Shown in pieces: positions 36,866 through 47,123 of a DNA stretch of 64,000 bases. The first letter of the stretch is position 1, and each line of letters opens with the position of its first letter. Source of the stretch: Paraclostridium sordellii (GTDB lineage Bacteria > Bacillota > Clostridia > Peptostreptococcales > Peptostreptococcaceae); assembly GCF_000953675.1 (NCBI RefSeq), contig NZ_LN679998.1, forward strand, positions 705,911 to 769,910, written 5' to 3'. The notes below the pieces were generated by a model. That model did not search any database. It was given only the letters and a program-made list of their open reading frames with translations, and was not told the origin of the DNA. Both the position numbers and the translations under genes were made by a program.

Positions 36866-38434
36866 ATGGAGAAAGAAAAAACGTGTAACTTATTAAGGCA
36901 TACTGAAAATTTAAAGTTTAAACTTATACTCGAAAGTGCAATAATAGGAGCAATAGTAGGTTTAACAATAGTACTACACAGAGTTTTACTTGACAAGTTA
37001 TCTGGACTATTTTTAAATTTATATACTCATAGCAAAGGAAATCTATTAGATACTATAGTATTATTTGGACTTTTAATTATAAGTGGATATATAGTTGCAA
37101 TAATGGTAAAGAAAGTACCTATGATAAGTGGTAGTGGTATTCCACAAGTTGAAGGTATATTAATGAAAAAATTAAAAGGAAATTGGCTAAGCATATTAGT
37201 TAATAAATTCTTAGGTGGACTTTTAGCTCTAGGTGCTGGGTTATCACTTGGTAGAGAAGGTCCTTCTGTACAAATGGGAGCAAGTATAGGAGAAGGATTT
37301 GCGAAGATTTTTAAAAGAGTTAGTATAGAAGAAAAATATTTAATTACTAGTGGGGCTAGTGCTGGTTTAGCAGCAGCATTTAATGCGCCAATATCAGGAG
37401 TTATGTTTGCTTTAGAAGAAGTTCATAAAAACTTCTCTCCATTAGTTTTACTATCTGTAATGTCGTCTGCATTAATGTCAGACTTTGTTACTAAAAATCT
37501 TTTAGGTATTGGTAAATCACTTAATTTTGTTGGAGTTAAAGTTTTAGATTTAAAATATTATTGGCTTTTAATAATACTAGGTGCCATAGTTGGTGTAAGT
37601 GGAGTAATATTTAATAGTGGTATATTAAAGACACAGGCTATGTTTAAAAAATCTAAATTAAGTACAGAGATAAAAGTAATAATCCCATTTTTAATAACAG
37701 GAGTTGTAGGTCTATTAGCACCTGTACTATTAGGTGGAGGGCATGGACTTATAATGTCATTAGGTAAAGGATCTATAACATTAAAAATGCTATTATTATT
37801 TTTATTAGTTAAATATTTACTTACATTTGTAGGATTTGGATCTGGAATACCAGGAGGTATATTCTTTCCACTATTAGTATTAGGAGCGTTGATAGGAAAT
37901 ATATTTGGAATTGTAGCAATAGATATATTTGATATTCCAAGTGTTTATATGTTTAACTTTATAATTCTTGCTATGGCTGCAAATTTTGCTGCTATTGTAA
38001 AAGCACCTATTACAGGTATAATACTAATTTGTGAAATGACAGGAAGCTTTGAACATTTACTTTCATTAGCTATAGTATGTGTAGTTGCATATATAACTTC
38101 TGATTTATTAAAATCTGAGCCAATATATGAAAGTTTACTTGAAAGATGCTTACAAAGTGGAAATGATAAATTCGAAACAAATATATCTAGAAAAAGTCTT
38201 ATGGAAATTGTTGTTCATATAGGTAGTGACGTTGAAAATAAAAAAATAAAAGAAATTAAATGGCCAGCAAACTGTTTAATAGTTTCAATAGCAAGAGGTG
38301 GAAAAGAAATAATTCCATGTGGAGATACGGTTTTACTAGGTGGAGATTATTTAACTGTAATGGCAGATGAAGAAAATGTAGCATGTGCTCTTGATTGTAT
38401 AACAGATTTAACATCAAATATAAAATTATTATAG
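36866..38434 (+). CDS. ClC-family chloride transporter with RCK_C (TrkA-C) domain
   Basis: The 522-aa membrane protein has the ClC selectivity motifs GSGIPQVE near residue 90, GREGPSVQMG near 130 and GSGIPGGIFFPLLVLGALIG near 330. The glutamate in GREGP is the gating residue of H+/Cl- exchangers, so antiport is likely. Residues about 450-520 form a cytosolic RCK_C domain that may bind a small ligand. AAAGGAGG precedes the ATG. Roles in acid response or anion homeostasis are known for the family. Confidence 0.93.
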   Translation: MEKEKTCNLLRHTENLKFKLILESAIIGAIVGLTIVLHRVLLDKLSGLFLNLYTHSKGNLLDTIVLFGLLIISGYIVAIMVKKVPMISGSGIPQVEGILMKKLKGNWLSILVNKFLGGLLALGAGLSLGREGPSVQMGASIGEGFAKIFKRVSIEEKYLITSGASAGLAAAFNAPISGVMFALEEVHKNFSPLVLLSVMSSALMSDFVTKNLLGIGKSLNFVGVKVLDLKYYWLLIILGAIVGVSGVIFNSGILKTQAMFKKSKLSTEIKVIIPFLITGVVGLLAPVLLGGGHGLIMSLGKGSITLKMLLLFLLVKYLLTFVGFGSGIPGGIFFPLLVLGALIGNIFGIVAIDIFDIPSVYMFNFIILAMAANFAAIVKAPITGIILICEMTGSFEHLLSLAIVCVVAYITSDLLKSEPIYESLLERCLQSGNDKFETNISRKSLMEIVVHIGSDVENKKIKEIKWPANCLIVSIARGGKEIIPCGDTVLLGGDYLTVMADEENVACALDCITDLTSNIKLL

Positions 38435-38505
38435 AATTTTATTTACTAAAGTCACATATATATTAAAAGTGTACAAGATAAAAAAATAATATATGTGGTG
38501 ATTAC

Positions 38506-40065
38506 ATGAGAAGAAAAAAACTTATAATAAACGCTTTGGTAATGACTTTTTCAACTATTATATTTGGATTTGTAGCTATGTTTTTTAGAGTTTACTTATC
38601 TAAAAAAATAGGTACTGAAGGAATGGGACTATATCAACTTATAATGTCTGTGTATATAATGTCTATTACTTTTTCTAGTGCAGGAATTAGGATAGCTATA
38701 ACAAGACTTGTAGCAGAACAAGTTGGTAGAGGAAACAAAAAAGCTATTAAATCAATAGTTAATAAAGGCTGTATTTACAGTTTGTTTTTTAGTTTAATAA
38801 CATCAGTGCTTCTTTTTTATGGAGCAGAATATATAAGTATAAACTTTTTAAATGATGAAAGGGCTATATCATCATTAAAGATATTATCATATAGCCTTCC
38901 TTTTATAGGGGTATCATCATGTTTAAGTGGATACTTTTATGGAGCAAGAGAAGTTGTAAAATCTGTTTCTGCTGAAATTATAGAAAATTTAATAATGATG
39001 GTAATAGTAATACTATCAATAAATATATTTATTGATAGTAGCATAGAAAAAGTATGTGCACTTATATGTGTAGGAATGGCTGTTGGGAGTATAATATCTT
39101 GTATTTATGCATATTTTTTATGTGCATTAAAGGTAAGAACTTTAAATAGAACAGCTTCACTTAGTAGTTACAGTGAATGTAAAATCATTGATATAACTAA
39201 AATAGCACTTCCTATAGCATCTAGTTCATATATACAAAGTGGACTTAGAACCATAGAAGATGTATTAATACCAAATGCGCTTAGAATGTCTGGAACATCT
39301 TTATCTACATCCTTATCTATATTTGGTATGATAAAAGGTATGGCATTACCTATAATAAATTTTCCAGCTGTATTTTTAAGTTCTTTTGCAACTTTAATAA
39401 TACCTGAAATTGCCGAAGCACACTCACTTAATAGAAATAAAATGGTTAACTTTATAATATCTAATGTGTTTAGAATAACTTTTATAATATCTATTTTTGC
39501 ATCAGGTATATTTATAACATTTTCAAATGATATTGGATTTTTGGTATACAATAATAAGGAAATAGGGTCGATTATAAAAATTTTAGCTCCTGTAATTCCA
39601 ATAATGTATCTAGAGAGAATTATGGATGGGATTTTAAATTCCTTAAATAAACAAGTAGCGCTTTTAAAGATAAATTTAGTAGACATGATAATTAGAATAT
39701 TAATAATTTACTTTATAATACCAACAAGGGGCATAGAAGGTTTTATAATAGTTATATTTGTAAGCAATATTTTTAATTTTACATTGAATATGATTAATGT
39801 TTTAAAAGTTACTAATCTTCAATTTAATATTTTTAGTTGGGTATTAAAGCCTATAATATGTGTAAGTATATCAGCTATTTCAGCATATTACATAAGTAAT
39901 GAGTTTTTAAGTAGACTTTTAGTTTCAATGGGTATATATGCTATAATGCTTATGGTGACAAGATGTGTAAGAATAAAAGATGTACATTGGATATTTGATA
40001 GTTTTAGGTTAATAAAAGATGTAAATGTAAATAGTATAAAATTATATAATGATAGATATTTATAA
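38506..40065 (+). CDS. spoVB: Stage V sporulation protein B-like lipid flippase
   Basis: The 519-aa protein has about 14 membrane segments and the MOP/MATE-like polysaccharide exporter fold. The start KLIINALVMTFSTIIFGFVAMFFRVYLSKKIGTEGMGLYQLIMSVY-like pattern and the GAREV loop near residue 147 are those of SpoVB/MurJ relatives. SpoVB is needed for spore cortex synthesis, probably as a lipid II flippase. Other members act in vegetative growth, so assignment as the sporulation paralogue is likely but not certain. It follows the ClC gene by 71 nt. Confidence 0.88.
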   Translation: MRRKKLIINALVMTFSTIIFGFVAMFFRVYLSKKIGTEGMGLYQLIMSVYIMSITFSSAGIRIAITRLVAEQVGRGNKKAIKSIVNKGCIYSLFFSLITSVLLFYGAEYISINFLNDERAISSLKILSYSLPFIGVSSCLSGYFYGAREVVKSVSAEIIENLIMMVIVILSINIFIDSSIEKVCALICVGMAVGSIISCIYAYFLCALKVRTLNRTASLSSYSECKIIDITKIALPIASSSYIQSGLRTIEDVLIPNALRMSGTSLSTSLSIFGMIKGMALPIINFPAVFLSSFATLIIPEIAEAHSLNRNKMVNFIISNVFRITFIISIFASGIFITFSNDIGFLVYNNKEIGSIIKILAPVIPIMYLERIMDGILNSLNKQVALLKINLVDMIIRILIIYFIIPTRGIEGFIIVIFVSNIFNFTLNMINVLKVTNLQFNIFSWVLKPIICVSISAISAYYISNEFLSRLLVSMGIYAIMLMVTRCVRIKDVHWIFDSFRLIKDVNVNSIKLYNDRYL

Positions 40066-40098
40066 AAAAGATGTCTCTAAAAAGAGACATCTTTTTTT
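40064..40098 (+). terminator. Intrinsic terminator after spoVB
   Basis: AAAGATGTCTCT and AGAGACATCTTT form a 12-bp stem followed by T residues. Confidence 0.9.
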
Positions 40099-40231
40099 AT
40101 TTATGCCTATTGTATTTCTTAGGAAATATCAAAATTAGTCGTAAAATATTAAAACACAATAGATATAGTATTAAGTATTTATATTAAGATAAAACTGAAT
40201 TTTAAAAATAGAATATATTTTTATATACATA

Positions 40232-40260
40232 TTGATTGTTAAAATTTTATTTGATAATAT
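40232..40260 (+). promoter_or_regulatory. Promoter for tnaA
   Basis: TTGATT (40232-40237) and TAATAT (40255-40260) are 17 bp apart. The 86-nt leader contains no Trp-codon leader peptide of the TnaC type. Confidence 0.5.
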
Positions 40261-40352
40261 TAAAGTTAGAAAGACAAATCAACATCATATCAATGACATT
40301 TTAAATACATCATAAATAAAGTTAAACTATTAAAAGCATGGGGGTCTTTATT

Positions 40353-41735
40353 ATGAGTAAAAAATACGTAGCAGAACCATTCAAAATCAAAATGGTAGAA
40401 CCAATCAAAATGACAACAAAAGAGGAAAGAGAAGTAAAGATAGCAAATGCAAATTATAACTTATTTTCATTAAAAGCAGATGATGTGTACATAGACTTAT
40501 TAACTGATAGTGGGACTGGTGCTATGAGTTCAAAGCAATGGGCAGCAGTTATGTTAGGAGACGAGTCATATTCAGGGGCTAGTAGCTACTTTAAATTAGT
40601 AGATGCAGCTAAAGATATTTTTGGATATAAATATATACAACCAGTACATCAAGGTAGAGCGGCTGAAAAGGTTTTAATTCCTTTGTTTGCTGAGACTGGG
40701 AAGTATGCAATTTCAAATATGCACTTTGATACGACTAGAGCACATGTTGAACTTACAGGGGCAAAAGCTATAGACTGTGTAGTGCCAGAAGCACTAGACA
40801 CTGTAAAATACGCACCATTTAAAGGAAATATGGACGTAGCTAGAATGGAAAATCTTATAAATGAATTTGGGCCAGAAAATGTTGGAGTAATAATAATGAC
40901 TGTTACTAACAACACTGCTGGTGGGCAACCTGTATCTATGAAAAATATGAGAGAAACATATAAAGTTGCTAAAAAGTATAATATACCTGTACTTATAGAT
41001 GCTGCTAGATATGCTGAAAATGCTTACTTTATAAAAACTCGTGAAGTTGGATATGAAGATAAAACTATAAAAGAAATAGTTAGAGAAATGTTTAGTTACG
41101 GAGATATGATGACTATGAGTTCTAAAAAAGATGCCATAGTAAATATGGGAGGACTTATAGGAATTAAAGATGATGAAGAATTATATGATAATATAAAAGC
41201 TCGTACAATATCTTTTGAAGGATTTGTATCTTATGGAGGTTTAGCAGGACGTGATCTAGAAGCTTTAGCTGTTGGATTATATGAAGGAATAGATTATGAT
41301 TATTTAAGATATCGTATAGGACAAATGGAATACATTGCAAATAGATTAGATGAAGCAGAAATAGCTTATCAATCACCAGTTGGAGGGCATGCAATATTTA
41401 TAGATGCTAAAAAATTATTACCACATATACCATATTATCAATTCCCAGCACAAGCTTTAGCTATTGAGTTATATAAAGAAGCTGGAATAAGATCTTGTGA
41501 TATAGGTTCATATATGTTAGACAATGACCCAGTTACAGGAGAACAACGCCAATCAGAACTTGAACTTACAAGACTTGCAGTTCCAAGAAGGGTATATACA
41601 CAAGCTCACTTAGATGTTATAGTAGATGCTTTAATATCTATAAAAGAAAGAGCTAGTGAAATAAATGGATATGAAATAACTTGGCAACCTAAAGTTTTAA
41701 GACACTTTACATCAAAACTTAAACCTGTAAAATAA
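40353..41735 (+). CDS. tnaA: Tryptophanase (tryptophan indole-lyase)
   Basis: TnaA splits tryptophan into indole, pyruvate and ammonia with PLP. The 460-aa product aligns end to end with TnaA and tyrosine phenol-lyase. Three diagnostic places favour TnaA. HFDTTRAH has Asp where TPL has Thr124. VLRHFTSKL has His where TPL has Phe448. [10 protein letters not shown] has Ile where TPL has the phenol-binding Arg381. The PLP lysine is in [16 protein letters not shown] 40353 follows GGGGGT by 8 nt; an upstream ATG (40338) overlaps that site. No tnaB permease is adjacent. Confidence 0.92.
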   Translation: MSKKYVAEPFKIKMVEPIKMTTKEEREVKIANANYNLFSLKADDVYIDLLTDSGTGAMSSKQWAAVMLGDESYSGASSYFKLVDAAKDIFGYKYIQPVHQGRAAEKVLIPLFAETGKYAISNMHFDTTRAHVELTGAKAIDCVVPEALDTVKYAPFKGNMDVARMENLINEFGPENVGVIIMTVTNNTAGGQPVSMKNMRETYKVAKKYNIPVLIDAARYAENAYFIKTREVGYEDKTIKEIVREMFSYGDMMTMSSKKDAIVNMGGLIGIKDDEELYDNIKARTISFEGFVSYGGLAGRDLEALAVGLYEGIDYDYLRYRIGQMEYIANRLDEAEIAYQSPVGGHAIFIDAKKLLPHIPYYQFPAQALAIELYKEAGIRSCDIGSYMLDNDPVTGEQRQSELELTRLAVPRRVYTQAHLDVIVDALISIKERASEINGYEITWQPKVLRHFTSKLKPVK

Positions 41736-41743
41736 AAAAATTT

Positions 41744-41785
41744 AAGCAAGCATAGTATATGATTTATACGATGCTTGCTTTTATT
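41744..41785 (+). terminator. Intrinsic terminator after tnaA
   Basis: AAGCAAGCAT (41744-41753) pairs with ATGCTTGCTT (41771-41780), and GTATA with TATAC inside; TTATT follows. Confidence 0.88.
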
Positions 41786-41862
41786 AATTTTAGGGTAAAA
41801 ATCTATATAAGTAATAAAAATAATATATAATGAACTTATAAAACTTAATTGGAGATGATAAC

Positions 41863-43239
41863 GTGAAAACTTATATAGATATATTAGAAACTCAAAAAAG
41901 GTATTTAAACTCAGTTGGAACTATAAGTATAGACTATAGAATAGAAGCCTTAAAAAACTTAAAAATAACAATAAAAAAGTATGAAAAAGATATAATAGAT
42001 GCACTTTATAAAGATCTAGGAAAGTCTGAATTTGAAAGTTATACAACAGAAGTTGGATTTATATATAGGTCTATAAATCATGCTTTAAAAAATATAAAAA
42101 AGTGGAATAAAGTAAAAAGAGTTAGAAATGATGTAGCTCAAATACCAGGCAAATCTTATGTATACAATTGTCCTTATGGTAGTGTTTTAATAATAGGACC
42201 TTATAATTATCCATTTCAATTAACTATAGAACCATTAATAGGAGCTATAGCAGGAGGAAACACGGCTGTTATTAAGCCTTCAGAATACACTGTAAGTGTT
42301 GAAAGTGTTTTAGTAAAAATTATAAAAGAATGTTTTCAAGCAAAATATGTAGATATTGTAATTGGAGACTATACTGTAAATAGTAAATTATTAGATCTAA
42401 ATTTTGATTATATATTTTTTACAGGCAGTGTAAATGTAGGTAAAATTGTAATGGAAAAAGCAAGTAAACACCTAACTCCAACAACATTAGAATTAGGTGG
42501 AAAATCACCTACTATAGTAGATAAAACCGCGAAATTAGATATAAGTGCAAAACGTATAGTTTGGGGGAAATTTACAAATGCAGGTCAAACTTGTGTAGCT
42601 CCAGACTATTTATTAGTTCATGAAGATATTTACGATAAATTTATAGAAAAGTTAAAAGATACTATAATTGATTTTTATGGAGAGAATATAAAAGAAAATA
42701 AAGATTTTGGACGTATAGTAAATGATCGCCATATGAATAGATTAAAAAATATAATAGATAAAGATCGTGAAAAAATAGTATTTGGTGGAGATATAGATTT
42801 TGAAAAAAGATATATTTCTCCAACTATAATAGCAAATGTTAACTATAATGATGCTATTATGGAAGATGAAATTTTTGGGCCATTAATGCCAATAATAAAA
42901 TATAGTGATTTAGATGATATTAAATTTTATTTAAATCTTTATAAAACTCCACTAGCCTTGTATGTATTTAGTGAAGATAAATATTTTAGTGAATATATTA
43001 TGAAAAACTTTACTTTTGGTGGAGGATGTATAAATGATACTATAACTCATGTTGCATCTACAAATTTACCTTTTGGTGGGGTTAAAACTTCTGGAATGGG
43101 AAGATACCATGGGTATGATAGTTTTAAAACTTTTACCTATGAAAAAGGAATAGTAAAAAGAAATAGCAAAATAAATATAAACTTAATATTTCCACCATAT
43201 AAGGATAAATTAAACTTAATAAAAAAAGTTATGAAATAA
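41863..43239 (+). CDS. NAD(P)-dependent aldehyde dehydrogenase (class 3, YwdH-like)
   Basis: The 458-aa product is the shorter ALDH type that oxidises medium/long-chain or aromatic aldehydes. It shows the cofactor region FFTGSVNVGK, the catalytic glutamate in LELGGKSP near residue 209, the catalytic cysteine in NAGQTCVAPDY near residue 243, and a C-terminal hydrophobic/basic tail as in membrane-associated class 3 enzymes. GTG start after GGAGATG. Lying between tnaA and the arc genes, it might handle aldehydes from amino-acid breakdown, but substrate cannot be told from sequence. Confidence 0.9.
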   Translation: MKTYIDILETQKRYLNSVGTISIDYRIEALKNLKITIKKYEKDIIDALYKDLGKSEFESYTTEVGFIYRSINHALKNIKKWNKVKRVRNDVAQIPGKSYVYNCPYGSVLIIGPYNYPFQLTIEPLIGAIAGGNTAVIKPSEYTVSVESVLVKIIKECFQAKYVDIVIGDYTVNSKLLDLNFDYIFFTGSVNVGKIVMEKASKHLTPTTLELGGKSPTIVDKTAKLDISAKRIVWGKFTNAGQTCVAPDYLLVHEDIYDKFIEKLKDTIIDFYGENIKENKDFGRIVNDRHMNRLKNIIDKDREKIVFGGDIDFEKRYISPTIIANVNYNDAIMEDEIFGPLMPIIKYSDLDDIKFYLNLYKTPLALYVFSEDKYFSEYIMKNFTFGGGCINDTITHVASTNLPFGGVKTSGMGRYHGYDSFKTFTYEKGIVKRNSKININLIFPPYKDKLNLIKKVMK

Positions 43240-43333
43240 TTTATGAAAAAATTTACTGTATTTGTTTTTCAAATAAGAGAAAACTAAAAATGACTACTAA
43301 GTTAATCATAAATTTTAGTTGGAGGTGTTTATT

Positions 43334-43522
43334 TTGAAAGACAATTCGTTTTTAAGTGGCATAAAAGGTCTATTTAAAGAAATGCTATATATGGAAAGTG
43401 AAAACACTAATACTGATAGAGAAAAAATAGTTGAAGTAGATAAGTATGGAAATAAAACTACTTATTATAAAACAGGAGCAGGACCAGATAAACCAAATGA
43501 TATGAATTCAATGTTTAAATAA
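43334..43522 (+). CDS. Hypothetical small protein (62 aa)
   Basis: From TTG 43334, 6 nt after GGAGGTG (43321-43327), the product is 62 aa with an amphipathic start (FLSGIKGLFKEMLYME) and a polar tail VDKYGNKTTYYKTGAGPDKPNDMNSMF. A TTG at 43319 opens the frame earlier but lies on the ribosome site. No signal peptide, metal motif or known family is recognised. It has its own terminator. Confidence 0.65.
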   Translation: MKDNSFLSGIKGLFKEMLYMESENTNTDREKIVEVDKYGNKTTYYKTGAGPDKPNDMNSMFK

Positions 43523-43526
43523 ATTT

Positions 43527-43554
43527 AAAGGACTACTTTTTAGTAGTCCTTTTT
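43527..43554 (+). terminator. Intrinsic terminator after the 62-aa gene
   Basis: AAAGGACTACT and AGTAGTCCTTT form an 11-bp stem followed by TT. Confidence 0.9.
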
Positions 43555-43654
43555 ATATGAGATTATAAATTTATATAAAAAATATATGTAACAGAAGTTT
43601 ATATTAGTTAGTAAAATAAATTAGGGCTTTCTTTATGTAAAAGGAGGACAATAT

Positions 43655-44887
43655 ATGAAAAATAAATTATATAATACAGATAGTATTAGTGTAAGCAGTG
43701 AAATAAAGCCGCTTAAAAAAGTTTTACTTCACAGGCCAGGCAAAGAAGTAGAAAACTTAACGCCTGAAACAATGAAACGATTATTGTTTGATGATATTCC
43801 ATATTTAGATGAAATTCAAAAGGAACATGATGAGTTTGCAAACTTATTAAGAGAAAATGGAGTAGAAGTAGTTTATTTGCATGATTTAATGAAGGAAGTA
43901 TTAAGCAATATAAATATAAAAGAAAAATTTATAGAGCAGTTTATAAAAGAAGCAAATATAAAAGATGAAAGAATAATTAAACTAGTTTTTGATTACTTAA
44001 GTTCTATAAAAGATTTAGATAAATTAATAAAAAAAACAATGGAAGGAATAAGAGTTGATGAAATTAACGGATTGACTCTTAAAAATTATATTGAAAATGA
44101 CTATCCATTTATAACAGATCCAATTCCAAATCTATATTTTACAAGAGATCCATTTTCAAGTATTTCAAATGGCGTAAGTATAAACAAAATGTTTTCTGAG
44201 ACTAGAAACAGAGAAACTATATACTCAGATTATATATTTAATTATCATAAAGATTTTAAAAATACTAAAAGATGGTACAAAAGAAACTTTGAATTTTCAA
44301 TTGAAGGAGGAGATATCTTAAATTTAAGTAACGAGGTTATAGCTATTGGAATATCTCAAAGAACTAGCCCAGAGGCTATTGAAGTTATAGCTAAAGAAAT
44401 ATTTTTTTCAGATGCAGATTGTAATATTAATACTATTTTAGCTTTTGATATTCCAAAAGCTAGAGCTTTTATGCATTTAGATACAGTATTTACTCAAGTT
44501 GATTATGATAAATTTACTATACATCCTAAAATACAAGGACCACTTAAGGTATATGAAATAAAAAAAGGAAAGGGAAAGAGTTTAGTTATAAATAAGCTTA
44601 ATATGGAACTAGATAAAATTCTAGAAAAGTATTTAAATGTTGAAAAGGTAACTTTAATACCATGTGGAGGTAATGATGAAATAGCTTCAGAAAGAGAACA
44701 GTGGAATGATGGGTCCAATACTTTATGTATTAAGCCAGGAGAAGTTATAGTTTATTCTAGAAATTATGTTACTAATGAACTTTTAAGACAATATGGAATA
44801 AAAACACATATCATAGCATCATCTGAATTATCTAGAGGACGTGGGGGACCTAGATGTATGTCCATGCCACTAATCAGAGAAAATTAG
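43655..44887 (+). CDS. arcA: Arginine deiminase
   Basis: ArcA hydrolyses arginine to citrulline and ammonia, the first step of the ATP-yielding deiminase pathway. The 410-aa product has FTRDPFSSI near residue 165, IEGGDIL near 217, and the REQWNDGSNTL motif near 347. The catalytic cysteine is Cys401 in SRGRGGPRCMSMPL. AAAGGAGG precedes the ATG. It is first of arcA-arcB-arcC, with gaps of 24 and 3 nt. The arginine/ornithine antiporter gene arcD is not in this cluster. Confidence 0.97.
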   Translation: MKNKLYNTDSISVSSEIKPLKKVLLHRPGKEVENLTPETMKRLLFDDIPYLDEIQKEHDEFANLLRENGVEVVYLHDLMKEVLSNINIKEKFIEQFIKEANIKDERIIKLVFDYLSSIKDLDKLIKKTMEGIRVDEINGLTLKNYIENDYPFITDPIPNLYFTRDPFSSISNGVSINKMFSETRNRETIYSDYIFNYHKDFKNTKRWYKRNFEFSIEGGDILNLSNEVIAIGISQRTSPEAIEVIAKEIFFSDADCNINTILAFDIPKARAFMHLDTVFTQVDYDKFTIHPKIQGPLKVYEIKKGKGKSLVINKLNMELDKILEKYLNVEKVTLIPCGGNDEIASEREQWNDGSNTLCIKPGEVIVYSRNYVTNELLRQYGIKTHIIASSELSRGRGGPRCMSMPLIREN

Positions 44888-44911
44888 ACATAATATTGGG
44901 GAGGAAGGACA

Positions 44912-45907
44912 ATGGCTATTGATTTAAAGGGAAGATCTTTTTTAACTTTATTAGACTATAAAGAAGAGGAAATAAGATATTTACTAGACTTAGCTAAACT
45001 TTATAAAACTGCTAAATTTCTAGAAAAACCACATAAGCTTTTAGAAAATAAAAATATAGTAATATTATTTGAAAAAGACTCAACTAGAACCAGATGTGCT
45101 TTTGAAGTGGCTGCAATGGATTTAGGAATAGGGGTAACTTATATAGGTCCTAGTGGATCTCAAATGGGGAAAAAAGAATCAATAAGAGATACAGCTAGAG
45201 TACTTGGAAGACTTTATGATGGTATCGAATATAGAGGGTTTTCTCAAGAAATAGTAAATGAACTTAGTGAATTTTCAAAGGTTCCTGTTTGGAATGGGCT
45301 AACAGATGAATTTCATCCTACACAGGTATTAGCCGACTTATTAACTATAGAAGAAAAAATAGGGAGACTAAAAGGAGTAAATTTTGTATATATGGGAGAT
45401 GCAAGAAATAATGTAGCTAACTCATTGATGATAGGTTGTGCAAAAATGGGATTAAACTTTACTGCTTGTGCCCCTAAAGATTTGTTCCCTCCAAAAGATT
45501 TGGTAGATAAATGTAGAGAAATAGGAAAAGAAAGTGGATCTATTATAACTTTAACAGATGATATATATTTAGGAAGTAAAAATGCTGATGTAATATATAC
45601 TGATGTTTGGGTATCTATGGGAGAGCCAGATGAAGTATGGAAAGAAAGAATTAATAAGCTTAAGAGATATCAAGTTAATGTAGAAGTCATGGAAAATGCT
45701 AAAGAAAATGCTATATTTATGCACTGCCTACCAGCATTTCATGATTTAAATACAAAAGTTGGAAAGGAAATATATGAAAAATTTGGAATATCAGAAATGG
45801 AAGTAACAAATGAAGTGTTTGAATCTGAAAATTCTGTTGTATTTGATGAGGCAGAAAATAGAATGCATACTATAAAAGCTTTGATATTAGCTACACTTGG
45901 AGTTTAG
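44912..45907 (+). CDS. arcB: Ornithine carbamoyltransferase (catabolic)
   Basis: In the deiminase pathway this enzyme phosphorolyses citrulline to ornithine and carbamoyl phosphate. The 331-aa product has the carbamoyl-phosphate motif [12 protein letters not shown] near residue 55, [13 protein letters not shown] near 130 and the ornithine-site motif HCLPAFHD near 270. Direct linkage to arcA and arcC indicates the catabolic direction rather than arginine synthesis. GGGGAGGAAGG supports the start. Confidence 0.97.
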   Translation: MAIDLKGRSFLTLLDYKEEEIRYLLDLAKLYKTAKFLEKPHKLLENKNIVILFEKDSTRTRCAFEVAAMDLGIGVTYIGPSGSQMGKKESIRDTARVLGRLYDGIEYRGFSQEIVNELSEFSKVPVWNGLTDEFHPTQVLADLLTIEEKIGRLKGVNFVYMGDARNNVANSLMIGCAKMGLNFTACAPKDLFPPKDLVDKCREIGKESGSIITLTDDIYLGSKNADVIYTDVWVSMGEPDEVWKERINKLKRYQVNVEVMENAKENAIFMHCLPAFHDLNTKVGKEIYEKFGISEMEVTNEVFESENSVVFDEAENRMHTIKALILATLGV

Positions 45908-45910
45908 ATT

Positions 45911-46843
45911 ATGAAAAGTTTAGTTATAGCACTTGGAGGAAATGCTTTAGGAAAAGATCCTAAAGAACAACTAAAACTAGTAAAAAATACTTCTAAAATA
46001 ATTGTGGATTTAGTTGAAGAAGGATATAAAGTAATTGTAAGTCATGGGAATGGACCTCAAGTAGGAGTTATAAATTTGGCTATGGATTTCTCTTCAAATA
46101 ATGGAGGAAATACACCAAGTTTTCCTTTTGCTGAATGTGGAGCTATGAGTCAAGGGTATATAGGGTATCATCTTCAACAAGCTATAAAGGAAGAGTTAAA
46201 TAAAAGAAGCATTAAAATGGACGTTGTAAGCTTAATAACACAAGTTATTGTTGATAAAAAGGATGAAGCTTTTTTAAATCCAACAAAGCCAGTAGGTATA
46301 TTTTATAGTAAAGAAGAAGCTAAAAAAATAAGTGAAGAAAAAGGATATAAATTTATAGAAGATAGTAATAGAGGTTATAGAAGAGTAGTACCTTCCCCTA
46401 AACCACAGGAAATTTTAGAAGCTGATGTAATTAAAAAACTATCCAAAGAGTGTATTGTTATAGCTGTAGGTGGAGGTGGCATTCCTGTAATAAAAGAAGA
46501 AAATTCTTATATAGGAGTAGATGCTGTAATTGATAAAGATAAATCTAGTTGTAAATTAGCAATAGATTTAGGAGTTGATACACTTTTAATATTAACAGTT
46601 GTTGAGAATGTATATATAAACTATAATGAAGAAAATCAAAAGGTTATAGATACTATGGATATAGATTTAGCAAAAGAATATGTAAAAGAAGGCTACTTTG
46701 CAAAAGGATCTATGCTTCCTAAAATTGAAGCTTGTATAGAGTTTGTTGAAAATAATAAAAATTCAAAGGCTATAATAACTTCCTTAGAAAAGGCAAAAGA
46801 AGCATTAAATGGATATACAGGAACAAGAATAATCAATAGATAA
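45911..46843 (+). CDS. arcC: Carbamate kinase
   Basis: ArcC transfers the phosphate of carbamoyl phosphate to ADP, giving the ATP of arginine fermentation. The 310-aa product has the amino-acid-kinase fold with LVIALGGNALG at the start, SHGNGPQVG near residue 45, VAVGGGGIPV near 195 and the C-terminal TGTRI. It starts 4 nt after the arcB stop; it lacks a strong ribosome site, so translation coupling is likely. A terminator follows. Confidence 0.97.
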   Translation: MKSLVIALGGNALGKDPKEQLKLVKNTSKIIVDLVEEGYKVIVSHGNGPQVGVINLAMDFSSNNGGNTPSFPFAECGAMSQGYIGYHLQQAIKEELNKRSIKMDVVSLITQVIVDKKDEAFLNPTKPVGIFYSKEEAKKISEEKGYKFIEDSNRGYRRVVPSPKPQEILEADVIKKLSKECIVIAVGGGGIPVIKEENSYIGVDAVIDKDKSSCKLAIDLGVDTLLILTVVENVYINYNEENQKVIDTMDIDLAKEYVKEGYFAKGSMLPKIEACIEFVENNKNSKAIITSLEKAKEALNGYTGTRIINR

Positions 46844-46850
46844 ATACAAT

Positions 46851-46889
46851 AATAAAAGCGAGTAAATTAATAGTTTACTCGCTTTTATT
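46851..46889 (+). terminator. Intrinsic terminator after arcC
   Basis: AATAAAAGCGAGTAAA and TTTACTCGCTTTTATT are perfectly complementary, with a short TTAATAG loop and a T-rich end. Confidence 0.92.
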
Positions 46890-46937
46890 ATTGTATTTAA
46901 CAAAATTAACAAATGTTTTACCGTAAGAGTTTGGTTT

Positions 46938-47062
46938 TTAACTAAAACTTAATTGTTTTTTAACAGTTAACATTCTCTTAACAATATATTAACACCTAGT
47001 TAACAGTTGGTTGTTTTTCTTAACATCCACTTAACTAAAATTGACAAAATATTTGGTAAAAT
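46938..47062 (+). promoter_or_regulatory. Array of phased TTAACA boxes (PhoP/Pho-box-like) and promoter of the phosphate transporter gene
   Basis: Perfect TTAACA hexamers start at 46967, 46978, 46989 and 47000, each exactly 11 bp apart. A second register has TTAACT 46938, TTAATT 46949 and TTAACA 46960, also 11 bp apart. TTAACA 47020 and TTAACT 47031 form another 11-bp pair. Two more TTAACA lie at 46897 and 46906. An extended -10 TGGTAAAAT (47054-47062) follows the last pair. In B. subtilis PhoP binds TT(A/T)A(C/T)A repeats with the same 11-bp period. The downstream gene is a phosphate transporter. Confidence 0.8.
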
Positions 47063-47123
47063 TAAAACAACGAAAGAGGTAAAATAAATTTTTATATTTA
47101 TATATCAAGGAGGAAGAAATTAA

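Noticed and set aside
39168-39686. 172-aa reverse-strand open frame inside spoVB
   Set aside because: Antisense to a clear membrane-protein gene; its hydrophobicity mirrors the spoVB helices.
40103-40138. Possible TnaC-like leader peptide before tnaA
   Set aside because: The 11-codon frame has no Trp codon and no ribosome site, and lies upstream of the likely promoter.
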